DNA of 64,000 nt from Closterium sp. NIES-65. Taxonomy: Eukaryota > Streptophyta > Zygnematophyceae > Desmidiales > Closteriaceae. Location of the stretch: NCBI GenBank assembly GCA_948144175.1, contig CANXME010002463.1, positions 946,001-1,010,000 on the forward strand. The letters run 5' to 3'. Shown here piece by piece: positions 44,701 to 55,800 of the stretch. The stretch's first letter is position 1. The number at the start of each line of letters is the position of its first letter. The position numbers and the translations under genes are program-made. The notes under the pieces were generated by a model. That model was given only the letters and a program-made list of their open reading frames with translations. It did not search any database and was not told the DNA's origin.

Positions 44701-46996
44701 TTACTGGTTACCAGCAGGGGGTGTGCCCGGTTGCCTCTGCATGTCCTCCCACCCCCTCACCCACGGCAGGCCAGGCGCTGCCTTCACTGCTGGGTGCATA
44801 CGGTGCAGCCTTTCATCTACCTTGCTGCGGATTGAGAGGTACACCTGGGAGGGGGAAGGGGAGAGGGGGGATCAAAGGGCAGTGAGAAAACGTTTCCTCC
44901 CATTTCCTCTCACCCACAGCAGCCCAGGCTCGGCCTTCACTGCAGGGTGCATGCGATGCAGCCTCTCCTCTACCTTGCTGCGAATGGAGAGATACACCTG
45001 GGATGAGGGAGGGGTTGGGTGGTGTTGGGTGCTGGTTGGGTACTGCTGGGTGCATGCGATGCAGCCTCTGCTAAAAAAAAAACTCCAGGATAGTGAGACA
45101 TGCTGCAGGACTTGTTTTTTAGACACATGGAACATGCTTCAGAAACATACTCTCAGAACTTTCAGGCATGTGGTGCCAGCCCGCTTATGGGGCTTGCTTG
45201 CTCCTGCCCCGTGAAGCACTTGTGCGGATTTGAAAACATTCTACACACAGAAATTTGAACCAAGTGTTGCAGCAGGGTTTTTTTTTCGAGGTGCTCAAGA
45301 AAAGAGTCACAGGATTCTGATTTTTGGGGTCGACAAAAAAATCGCCCGAGATCGAGTCACAGGATTCTGAGCGGCATGCCGTGATGTGAAGCTTGCTGCT
45401 GCCCCGTGGACCACTTGAGTGAAAGTTCCCAAGAATACAAACGGATTTCTGAACCACGTGCTGCAGGGCTTGTATTCGAAGAACTCACAGGATTCTGAAG
45501 CACGTGCTCTGGCGCCTGCTCCTGTCCCGTGAACCACTTGAAGAGATCCGGACTCTCCTGTGTGTGCACGGGCGAGGGAGGACGGGGGGACAGGGGAATG
45601 GAAGAGGGAGTGAAAGGGGAAGTTTCAGAGGTATGCATGCAGAGGGTGACTATACCACTTGAAAAGATCCGAACCCTCGTGGTTGTGCACGTAGGGGAGG
45701 ATGGGGAGGGAGGGGAGTGGTGGGGGAGGGAGGTAAGCAGCAGAGCAGAGCCTGAGGTATAGGAACACAGCGGCGGGTGCACAGGCGTATCCGGTACGCC
45801 AGACAGGTGCGGTGATAGAGGAATGATCAAACAGGTATGGTCAAACGGGTACGGTCAAACAGGTACGGTAAGAAAAAGGTACGGTCAAAACATGTACGGT
45901 CAAACAGGTACGGTCAAAACAGGTACAATCAAAACAGGTACAGTCAAACAGGTACAGTCAAACAGGTACCTCGACGCACCCTCACCTCGACGCACCCTCA
46001 CCTCGACGCACCCTCACCTCCAAACGCCCACCACCCAAGAGCTCTCACCTCGTTTACAAGCCAAGAGATCTCTCTCACCTCGTCCAAGAGGCGTGCGAGA
46101 GCAGACAAGTGAGGCGGGTCCAGGGACGGCAGGTGCTGCTCCACCCACTTGCCCAGCAGCAGATGCAGCTCCAGGAAGCCCCTCTGTCTGCTCCTCAATT
46201 AACCTCGTCCAACAGCAGAGAGAGGTCAGACTCACCTCGTCCATGAGGCGTGCAAGTGCTGTCAAGTGAGGCGGGTCCAGAGAGGGCAGGTGCTGCTCCA
46301 CCCACTTGCCCAGCAGCAGATCCAGTTCTAAGAACCCCCTCTGCCTGCTGCGGTAGCGCAGCCTGCGAGGAGTGGGAGAGGCATGAGGGGCGGAAAAGGC
46401 TCATGCTGACCTGACTGGTACAAAAGCCCACCCACCATCCAGCATCCTGAAATGGGAAGCGCAGAAAGGGGGAGAGAAGCAGAGAGAGAAAGAGAGCAAT
46501 CACAAAGCGAGCCCTCTTGCTGCAACCATGGATGGCAGGTTGCGTGCAAGTATAGGAGGAGGTTTTTGAGAATTCTCAGAGAGCAGAAGAGAGAGAAAGA
46601 GAGCAATCACAAAGAATAGCCCTCTTGCTATCGTGCAACCATTGATGGCAGGTTGCGTGCAAGTATAGGAGGATTACGGCTAAAAATACGCCTCATAAAT
46701 TCCTTAGAAGAAGCCATTGCGTGCCTTTTTCGCCTGACTGTATTTTGCCCGCACAAGCCATCCAAGCACATTACATCCTTGCCTGTTCAGATTCTGTCTG
46801 ACTGCCTCTGCTGCTGCTGTTGATCCTGCAGCCGCTCCCGCTGCTGACACTGCCGTTCCTGCTCCTGCTGCTGGTGCCGAACCTGGTGTTGCTGCCGAGC
46901 CTGCTGCCGAACCAGCTGCAGCTGCCAAGCCTGCCCCTTGGCTCTGGCGTTCCTCAGCCATGCATGGGAACACGTGGACAGATGCATGGTAGGAAG
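44701..46996 (-). CDS. SDHAF2: SDHAF2, succinate dehydrogenase assembly factor 2 (5' end unresolved)
   Basis: Mitochondrial matrix factor that promotes covalent FAD attachment to the succinate dehydrogenase flavoprotein (complex II). Minus-strand exons that join in phase: 46996-46783, 46362-46236, 45557-45489, 44844-44701. Landmarks: RLRYRSRQRGFLELDLLLG, the family hallmark; WVEQHLPSLDPP; ESPDLFKWFTGQEQAPE; VYLSIRSKVDERL; PWVRGWEDMQ near the C-terminus, ending GNQ and TAA (44703-44701). The first listed exon is Ala-rich and ends VRQNLN with a CAG|GCAAG donor. The mitochondrial presequence exon is not settled; 47348-47296 (MQHLRSRGASFADTLAAR) is presequence-like but its phase does not fit. Several exons have tandem partial copies, including the stop-bearing last exon. 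Confidence 0.87.
44890..45071 (-). repeat. Upstream copies of the SDHAF2 terminal exon
   Basis: 44997-44890 has a good acceptor and an open copy (VYLSIRSKVEERLHRMHPAV onward) that diverges after WVRG, losing the normal C-terminus. 45071-45041 holds only the RLHRMHPAV segment. Confidence 0.87.
45185..45690 (-). repeat. Copies of the SDHAF2 DLFKWFTGQEQ exon
   Basis: Around the exon used (45557-45489) lie diverged copies at about 45690-45660 (GSDLFKW), 45425-45385 (KWSTGQQQAS) and 45216-45185 (CFTGQEQAS). The HVLQNP|GTGAGT end is also repeated near 45460, 45360 and 45320. Confidence 0.82.
45830..46020. repeat. Minisatellites in an SDHAF2 intron
   Basis: About nine imperfect 14-15-bp units built on CAGGTACGGTCAAA (45830-45966) are followed by about three 16-bp CTCGACGCACCCTCAC units (45968-46015). 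On the minus strand the latter reads GAG|GTGAGG, like the donor of the neighbouring exon. Confidence 0.85.
46043..46205 (-). repeat. Copies of the SDHAF2 RQRGFLELD exon
   Basis: 46193-46079 repeats most of the exon used at 46362-46236 (RQRGFLELHLLLGKWVEQHL and onward) with its own donor GAG|GTGAGA. Smaller remnants of the exon end (LDE, VNE) precede and follow it. Confidence 0.87.
46485..46678. repeat. Two-copy direct repeat of about 85 bp in an SDHAF2 intron
   Basis: AAAGAGAGCAATCACAAAG through GCGTGCAAGTATAGGAGGA occurs at about 46489-46563 and 46594-46673 with small differences. Confidence 0.85.
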
Positions 46997-49158
46997 CTGC
47001 GGGGAAAGTGCGGGAGAGGAGAGGAGAGAGGCTGGGCAAACGGAAGGGAGGGAGCGAGGAAGGGAGGGTGAGGGCGGGGAAGAAAGACGAGAACTTAACG
47101 AGTGATGCAGAACAGATCCTTCTTTGAGAATAAAAAAATACAGCAATTAACACGAATCTGTAGTCCCATTGAATGAAAAAATACATTGAATTAACACGAA
47201 AAAGGATGAGGATATTATTTCGTGGATCTTCCACTGGTTTACTCGGATGGGAGCCCTCCGGTTTACTCCGAATAGGCGCATGTTCCAAGGTTTACCGAGC
47301 AGCGAGAGTATCGGCGAAAGAGGCGCCGCGTGATCGTAGGTGCTGCATGGTGACTGGCAGATCCCCGGAATCCGGAAACCGGAACTCCTGGAATTTGAAA
47401 AGCGGGACGCGGAACGCCGAGCGCGGAAAGGCGGAACGCGGGAGGAGGAGCGCGGAGAATCTGTGACAAATGCAGGCGACGGATTGGAATGCGAAACTGG
47501 AATCAACGCGAGGAGGCGAATCGTTAAAGGTGGTAACTGGGAGATGAAGTAGTGGGAGGCTGTGGATACAGGGGTCTGAGGATTGAATAATCTCCTCCAA
47601 ATCACTCTTTCACAAGAGGAACGTACTGCCGTGATGCGATACTGTGCTGCGCTGCGCGTAGAGTCGTTTCTTGCTTGAAAATAGGCCACGTCACCGTCTG
47701 ACACAACCGTGACGTAAGTGGAGTGGAAGCACCGAGGAAGAGGAGCTACCAATCCGCGCTACAATGCGTTTGGAACTGAGGCTATTATGAGGATAGAAAA
47801 CAGTGCCACTATAGCCACTTAAACCTAAAAAAACATAATTTCTAAATGCCTAGTCTGACTGAAAAAACCTATCATCGTTCAATAGCGAACGAAGTTTTTC
47901 ACGCACCCCGTGGCCAAAACTGATATGGAGGCGGCGTCTGAAAAACGTTTTTCTTGTTGCTCCACCTGCTGTGGTGATACATTGTCGATCAGTCAACTGG
48001 CCTGAGGATCGTTATTTTGAGAGGTTAGAGTAGGTTTCGTAAGTTGTAGATTCAACAAGCGGGATTACAGTGCGATGTAACCATTTTGCACTTGACTGTT
48101 TTTTTCGAACGGACGATAAACGAACGGTAATCGAACCGTTTCATATCGCCTGTGTTTTCCAAGAGAGTTCCATCCGGTTAAGTTTTGTGTGCGACGTCGC
48201 ACGCTTAAATCGCACGAGCGGTTCGTTAACGAACCGAAACCGTCAAAATGGTTACGCGCCCTAAGCATCATTGATCAACCTGAGACGATGTTCACGTTCT
48301 CCGAGCAGCTCCGTACAGAATAGAGATGACGTCAACCGTAGATTTCTTCAGGAACGTAGGCTGACCGTCGAATCAGAAGCGGAACGCTGACATTCCTGTT
48401 TCTTCACCGTCCGCATCGCTCCCAGCTTTTACATTCCTCCCGTAGCAACGTTACCGCGATTTGCATTCACATACTCTTTAATTGCGACCTCCTTACTCAG
48501 ACTTCAGACTTGCTCAGAGCTGCTCGGTGCGGTTGAAGGTTTCCCCCCGCACGCTGCTGCAGAAACTCCGTATCAACTTCCGTCGTAACCCAGTTGTTCC
48601 TCCCATGAGTACTCTGATTGGCCAGAACCGTGTCACGAGTAGTCGTCAGTTGTAACAGGGAGCCATCGAGAAAAGCACGGAATGGCCGAATTTTGAGGCG
48701 ACTCAAAGAGCAGCAGCTATCGAAAAAAACAGCAGGCGATGGCTGGGAAGGAGGGGGATAAGGAGAGGGGGCGAGAAAAGGGTAGGGAGAGGGGTAGCAA
48801 GGAAAGAGGGAAAGAGGATAAGGAGAAGGGAAGGGGGAGAGCGAAAGAGGAGAGGGAGAAGGGAAGGGGGAGAGAGAAAGAGAAGAGCAAGGGGATGCAC
48901 AGGAGAGCAGGGAGTCCCGGAAGTGGCGTGAGTAGCGGAAACGGTCTAGCTGCTTCACCGTCGGCATCTGAAGGCGAAAGTTCCAGGCACCAGCACGGCC
49001 ATCAGGACCATCGGCATTCTGGACACCACTTAGGGCATCCGGGAAATCAGGAGTATCAAGGGAATCAGGGGAATCACAACGAGCATAGGGTGCAGCAGGA
49101 GCGACTCGTGGGTTACAATCAGGGAAATCAGGGGAACTGGGAACATCAGCCTCTGCTT

Positions 49159-49200
<42 letters not shown>

Positions 49201-49283
49201 CAGCAGCAGCCAGTGACGTCAGCGTCCGCTTCCCACGGAGGGGGATGGCAGGCTCTGATGACGTCAGCGGCATCCGCGTCCAT
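46997..49283. promoter_or_regulatory. Region between divergent SDHAF2 and GT92 genes
   Basis: No firm gene. Possible regulatory sites with ACGT cores: palindrome GTGCGACGTCGCAC (48189-48202) and TGACGTCA at 48327, 49214 and 49259, all bZIP-type. CGGTTCGTTAACGAACCG (48219-48236) is a perfect 18-bp palindrome. A degenerate TTTTGAGGCGACTCAAAG lies at 48691-48708. 48760-48900 is purine-rich and 49159-49210 is a CAG microsatellite; long open frames here on both strands are low-complexity. The SDHAF2 presequence exon probably lies within 47.0-47.8 kb. Confidence 0.35.
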
Positions 49284-49480
49284 CATGCAGCAATGTCACG
49301 CTCTCATTCAACGCCGGGAGGTGCGGTGCTTCTCTGACTTAGCCGCAAGTGGTGTGTGAGGGGAGCGATTTTTGAGTCTACTCAAAACACGACTCATTCA
49401 ACGCTGGGAGGTGCAGTGCTTCTCTGACTTAGCCGCCTGTGTGTGAGGGGAGGAGTGGCGTTTCTCTGCCTTAGCCGCCC
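49284..49480 (+). repeat. Three copies of an exon-like segment around a near-palindrome
   Basis: CATTCAACGC(C/T)GGGAGGTGC through CTGACTTAGCCGC occurs at 49299-49347 and 49393-49437; a third, partial copy lies near 49455-49480. TTTTGAGTCTACTCAAAA (49370-49387, one mismatch) separates the first two. In one frame it reads ALIQRREVRCFSDLAA and could be an early exon of the GT92 gene, but its phase could not be matched to 49805. Confidence 0.7.
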
Positions 49481-49804
49481 CGCGTCCGAGGGAAGGTATT
49501 TGGTTTTGTCTTTTATCCCCGCGTGTGCTGTGCTTCGATGCAGATTACCACCCTGTGAGAAATTTGTTCGATTTTTCAAAATATCTTGCAAGGCAAGCGA
49601 TATGCTTTTTCCTTATTCCCCCCATCCATCCACCCACCCCCCACCCCAACCCCCTTTCCCAGCACCCCTCTTTCGTTCTTTTCAATTCTCCTCCAATTTC
49701 ATTCTCCCCAATCCCATCCTCCTTCATTCAAATTCTCCCCACTCCGTTGCTCCTCATTCTATTCCTCCTCATTCTATTCCTCCTCGGTCCACACCCCCCC
49801 ACAG

Positions 49805-52800
49805 CTGCCCAAGGGTTCCACGCCTTACATTCTTCTGGCAGTCTGCCTTTTACTGGTGAGGGGGCGTGCGTGTGTGAGGCTCAACTCAAGTGGTGAGAGA
49901 GAAGTGGTTTTTGTGTGAGGCTCAGTGGTGAGGGGGAGGGCGTGTGTGTGAGGCTCAGTGGTGAGAGGGAGGGCGTGTGTGTGAGGCTCAGTGGTGAGAG
50001 GGAGGGCGTGTGTGTGAGGCTCAGTGGTGAGAGGGAGGGCGTGTGTGTGAGGCTCAGTGGTGAGGGCGTGTGTGTGAGGCTCAGTGGTGAGAGGGAGGGC
50101 GTGTGTGTGAGGCTCAGTGGTGAGAGGGAGGGCGTGTGTGTGAGGCTCAGTGGTGAGAGGGAGGGCGCGTGTGTGAGGCTCAGCGGTGAGAGGGAGGGCG
50201 TGTGTGTGAGGCTCAGTGGTGAGAGGGAGGGCGTGTGTGTGAGGCTCAGTGGTGAGAGGGAGGGCGTGTGTGTGAGGCTCAGTGGTGAGAGGGAGGGCGT
50301 GTGTGTGAGGCTCAGTGGTGAGAGGGAGGGCGTGTGTGTGAGGCTCATCTGGGAGATTCTCAAGGCGCCTAAAAAATCATCTGGGAGATTTTCCAACAGT
50401 TTTCCTCCAAGCGCTCATTCTCTTTTGTTATAGGTCTTCTCAATCTCTGAGGCAGACTTAGAAGAAGCACACACATCGCAAGCAGGAGGACGAGGAGCAA
50501 GCAAGGCAGTTGCCTGCTGCCTGCCCAATGAACCCACCTTTCCCCCTCCCCTTAACCTCCCTCCCCGCCTCCCCTTCCCCCTTCCCAGGTGTTCGTCTTC
50601 TGGTTTGACATCATCTCAATCTTCCAGGACGAGGAGCAAGCACTCATCCGTGCCTCCTCTTCCATACCCCCGCAATTTGCTCAATCAGTAAGCGGCGCCA
50701 CTCGTACAGAAACATTGACCTTGCGTTTGAGTTGAGTCGACTTAAAAGCAGACTCATTCGTGCCTCCTCTTCCATACCCCCGCAGTTCGCTCGATCAGTA
50801 AGCATCACTCGCTAGTTTTGAGGTGCCTCAAAACTAGACTTCAATCTTCCAGGACGAGGAGCAAGCACTCATCTGTGCCTCCTCTTCCATACCCCCGCAG
50901 TTTGCTCAATCAGTAAGCATCACTCGCTAGTTTTGAGGTGCCTCAAAACTAGACTTCAATTTTGCAGGACGAGGAGCAAGCACTCATCCGTGCCTCCTCT
51001 TCCATACCCCCGCAATTTGCCCAATCAGTAAGCAGCGTCACTCGTACAGAAACATTGAATTTTGCTGAAGATATCCGTGGGTTTCTATGAAATAAAACAA
51101 GCATAATGTGTTTCCTGCAAACACAAGCTTTCAGAGGCGCACAGAAAGAAGCTACTGTAAGCTATCATGGCTTTCATGGTCTTTGTTCAAGCTGCCCTTC
51201 TTGCTTGCCCTTTTTCTTGAGTCGCCTCGAATAAAATATCGTTCCAACCTGCCCTGCCTGCTTGCTTATGCCCTTTCTCCTTCTACCTCTGCTTCTTACC
51301 ATTCAACCCCTCAGTCCCTCACCCAGAACGATTCACCACCATCATCGCCAGCAGCAGCCGCAGCAGCAGCAGCCGCAGCAGCAGCAGCAGCAGCAGCCGC
51401 AGCAGGAGAGTCAGCAAAACAACCTACTGACACCACTCCTGCCTCCTCTCCTGCCAATGCCACCGCCAACACTCCTTCGGACGGCTCCGAACCAAGCGCC
51501 GAACCAAGCTCCGAACCTGCAGCTCCTGACAGCAGCAGCGGGGGTGCTGGACACAGCGGTCTATCTAACGAGCCTGAGGGGGGGGATATCGCGCACATGT
51601 TTCGGCCGGCGCAGTGGCGGCAGCACACGTTCAGGCGTGTGGGGCTGGTGTCGTTTGCTCAGTTCTCCGGGTATCGCGTGTCGCCCACCGAGTTTGCTGC
51701 TGTTGGTCTGGCCGCCCGCGCTCTGGATGAAGGCAGGAAGGTGAGGCGGGGGATGGGGAGTGGAGGGAGGGGTGAGGAAGGGGGGAGGACAGGGCAGGGA
51801 AGGGGAGAAGGTGAGTGTGAGCACGGGGAATGAATGATTGAGTGAGGAAGGAAGGTGAGGTAGAAACGTGGGGATAGCATACATCCGTTTCGCCCGGCGG
51901 AGTGGCGGCAGCACACGTTCAGGCGTGTGGGGCTGGTGTCGTTCGCCCAGTTCTCCGGGTATCGAATTTCCCCTACTCAGTTTGCCGCTGTTGAGCTGGC
52001 TGCCCTGCCCGCGCCCTGGATGAAGGCAGGAAGGTGAGGAGAGGAGTGGGATGACGAGAGGGAAGGGAAAGGAAGGAACGTGAGGGGATGGATGGGGGAA
52101 AGCTTCTCCACGACTCAAAAGTCACACACACTCACCTTCTCCTCCAGCTTCTCCACACCTGCTGCTGAAGTGTTCGTGAGTGAAATCAGTGATTCGTTTG
52201 TAAGTGCACTGGTGCAGGATTGATGATATTTGACTGATTCCTGTCTTATGTTACTCTTGCTTTTCTGGATTGTTTGTTACGTAACATTCATCGCACGTTG
52301 TAACTGTGAGTGATTTCGTGTGTAAGGTGGGCAAATGCACGTGGGAACCAGGGGACCTTTTGAGACGTCTCAAAACCTTTACCAGGGAACCAGGGAATCA
52401 GGGAAACCAGGTGGGAGAGGGCGGCTGACTTTTGAGGCGCCTAAAAAAACATTCAATGCATGCACGTTGTAACCAACCTGTACCTGGTGATGTGTGTGTA
52501 ATCTGTGCAATTCTGTGTGTAAGGTGGGCAAATGCGCGTGGGAACCAGGGAAACAAGCTGGACACGATGCAAAGAGAGGAACTTCAGAGGGAGGGAAGAG
52601 GAGGAGGAGGCTGATGGTGAGGGAAACTGGAGGAGGAAAAGGGCTGGAGGGAGGAGGGAAGGGGGAGAGGCGCAGAGGCGGAAAGAGGACGGGTGAGAGA
52701 AGGAACGTGGTGCGCACGAAGGGGAGGAGGGGAGAGGGGAAAACGGAGGCTCGGAGGGAGGAGGAGGGGAGGAGAGCGCTGAGGAGAGGAAAAGAGGGCA

Positions 52801-55800
52801 AGATTATGGTTCAGGAGTCGACTGGGGGGAATGCTGCTGAGAGATTTGAGGTGCCTCAGAAAAGGAGGCAACTAGAGGAGGGAGGAGGGGACGCCACAGC
52901 AGCACAGGAAAGTGGGGAAAAGGCGGGAGGAGGGGAAGGGGGAGGAGAAGGTGCGGGAGGGAATGGCTCATCTGCTGACTCACCTGGTGAATCACCTGAG
53001 AGTGATCCCTCTGTGAATGGGGAGAAACCGGGGGAGTCGAGGGAGGAGGAGGAGGAGAGGAGGGAGGAGGCGGAGGAGGAGAAGAGGGGGTGGATCCATG
53101 GCAGTGTGGAGGTTCTACACGTGGGAGAACACCATTGGTGGAAATATGCCGGGCTCATTCTGCTCTGCACACTCAAGAGGTGAGTGAGTGGGTGAGGCGT
53201 GGGTTTTATTGATCCTGCCCTGCACACTCAAGTCAAAACAACACCACAGGCTCATTCTGCTCTGCACGCTCAAGAGGTGAGTAAGTGGGTGAATGGGTTG
53301 AGTGGATGAGGCGTGGGATCTATTATTCCTCAAGAAGTCAAATCAACACCACAGGCTCATTCTGCTCTGCATGCTCAAGAGGTGAGTAAGTGGGTGAAAC
53401 GAGGTGTGGGGGACTTTGATCTACTTTGAGACGTCTCAAAACACTCCTTCTTTTTCGTGTGGGGGACTTTGATCTACTTCAGAGCTGACTTTTGAGTCGA
53501 CTCAAAAGTCTGATCTACTTCAGAAATAGTAATTTGGATCGGATGTGCACGCTTACAAGGTAAGACGGGGTTCTTTTCTTCTCTCTGCCCTGCCCATGCC
53601 CCATATCCCATGCCCCATGATGACCCATACACTGCAACTTTATACCAACGAGGCATATGCCCTGCCCTTGTGCCCTGCCTTGTGCCCCATGCTCCACTGC
53701 AGGGAGGCATATGTAGCAGATGGGGGGTGGCTGCACATGCGCATAGACGGGGAGGACGTGGGTGGTGTATGAGGAGGAGGCGGGGGAGGTGGTCTCAGTA
53801 TGGTGCCCTGAGTGCCCTCCCTGCCCTACCCTGCCCGTGTGCCCTGTGTACCCTGCACAGGGAAGCATATGTAGCAGAGGGAGGATGGCTGCACATGCGC
53901 ATAGACGGGGAGGACGTGGTGGTGTATGAGGAGCAGGCGGGGGAGGTGGTGAACGCCGTGCCGCATGCCCCCTTCCTGCACAACATCACGCACTGCTCGC
54001 CCCCCATCCACCACCAGGTGAGTTTTTTATTTTCCTGTTCACCATGTAGCACGTGGTAGGCTCTCTTCCGTTCACAACCGATTCTCTCTCTTTCCTCACC
54101 AGGTAAGCTCTCTCTTCTATCCCCCTCTCCTGCACAACATCACGCACTGCTCGCCCCCCATCCACCACCAGGTGAATCCTCTTTCTACCATGAGACATGG
54201 CTCGGTGGAGAGAAAAGAACACCAATCGGGTGCACCGTGTATCAGAGCATCAGTCGCTGCCGTGCCAAGGCACGGCACCTAATTCGTGCTCAATCAAACC
54301 AAAAGAGTTGCCTGGTGCCCATGGGACGTGGCTGGGTGGAGAGAGCACCATACAGGTGAACCATATATCAGAGCATCAGTTGCTGCCGTGCAAAGGCATG
54401 GGCATCCAAAGGGTGTTCTCACTCAAACCAAAAGAGTTTCCTGGTGCCCATGGGGCATGACTGGGTGGAGAGAAGACCATCCAGGTGCATCATGTGTCAG
54501 AGCCAAGTCACTGCCATGCCATGCAAATTCATGTGGCATATGACATGTTCCATGTGGCATATGACATGTTCCATGTGGCATGCCTGCAGGTCAGAGCGGA
54601 GCGTGTCCGCCAGTGGATGGATCTGCACATCCGCATGGGAGTGGACCATTATGTTCTCTACGATGTGGGCGGGGTGGACCTGCAACTGCGCTCCGTGCTC
54701 CAGGTATGGGTTTGCATACTCTTATGTTAGTGACATGACATGTTGATAGATGGATCTGCACATCCGCATGGGAGTGGGCCATTATGTGCCCTACCATGTC
54801 GGCAGCATGGACATGCATCTGCGCTCCATGCTGCAGGTGAGACACGTGACAGTACGTGCCTCCTTTCATCTGCACATTCGCATGGGCGTGGGCCATTATG
54901 TCCTGTACGATGTTAGCGGTGTGGACCTGCAGCTGGGTTCTGTTCTTCAGGTGAGTCTTTTTTTCTTCTTCTTTTTTCCCTCCCTGTATGTCATTCTGCT
55001 TCCGCTTTCGTCTAACCGTTATAACTCTTCTCCCCCAACCGTTCTCTTGCTTTCCATCTTCTGCAGCCGTTTCTGGACGGAGGGATCCTGGAAGTCACTG
55101 ATTTTCCAATGTTATGTCATGTTGCTTCCATTTCTTTATGACCACTCGCTTGGTTACCCTCTCCCCGCAGCCGTTTCTGGATGGAGGGATCGTGGAAGTC
55201 ACCGACTTTCGTGACGTGGTGAACTATGAGTCATGGTATTATGGACAGGTGAGCTGGCATGCTCTGGTGACTTGGCATGCAATGGTGGCATGTAATGCAA
55301 TGGTGACATGCATTGATGCCGAGTGCATGTCTTGCCATGTATTGAAAGGTCTCAGAATGTAGCGTGCCAAATGAAATAAACCTGCTTCTAAGTACTTTAA
55401 CGACACAATCATAACCACCAGAATGCAATGGTTAAAGACTCTGTGTGTGAATTGGTCAACCCCTCCAACCCTCCATCCCTTAACCTCATTAGCTCTCCAT
55501 CCCGCCATCCCTCAACCTCACCGGCTCGCCATCCCTCAACCTCACCGGCTCGCCATCCCTCAACCTCACCGGCTCGCCATCCCTCAACCTCACCGGCTCG
55601 CCATCCCTCAACCTCACCGGCTCGCCATCCCTCAACCTCACCGGCTCGCCATCCCTCAACCTCACCGGCTCGCCATCCCTCAACCTCACCGGCTCGCCAT
55701 CCCTCAACCTCACCGGCTCGCCATCCCTCAACCTCACCGGCTCGCCATCCCTCAACCTCACCGGCTCGCCATCCCTCAACCTCACCGGCTCGCCATCCCT

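Noticed and set aside
48497-49359. Genes on either strand at 48.5-49.4 kb
   Set aside because: Ala-, Ser/Pro- or Lys/Glu-rich low-complexity frames around microsatellites; no recognised domain and no phase link to neighbours.
49881-50433. Repetitive ORFs on both strands (VCVRLSGEREG and its opposite)
   Set aside because: Frames of the 33-bp minisatellite, intronic.
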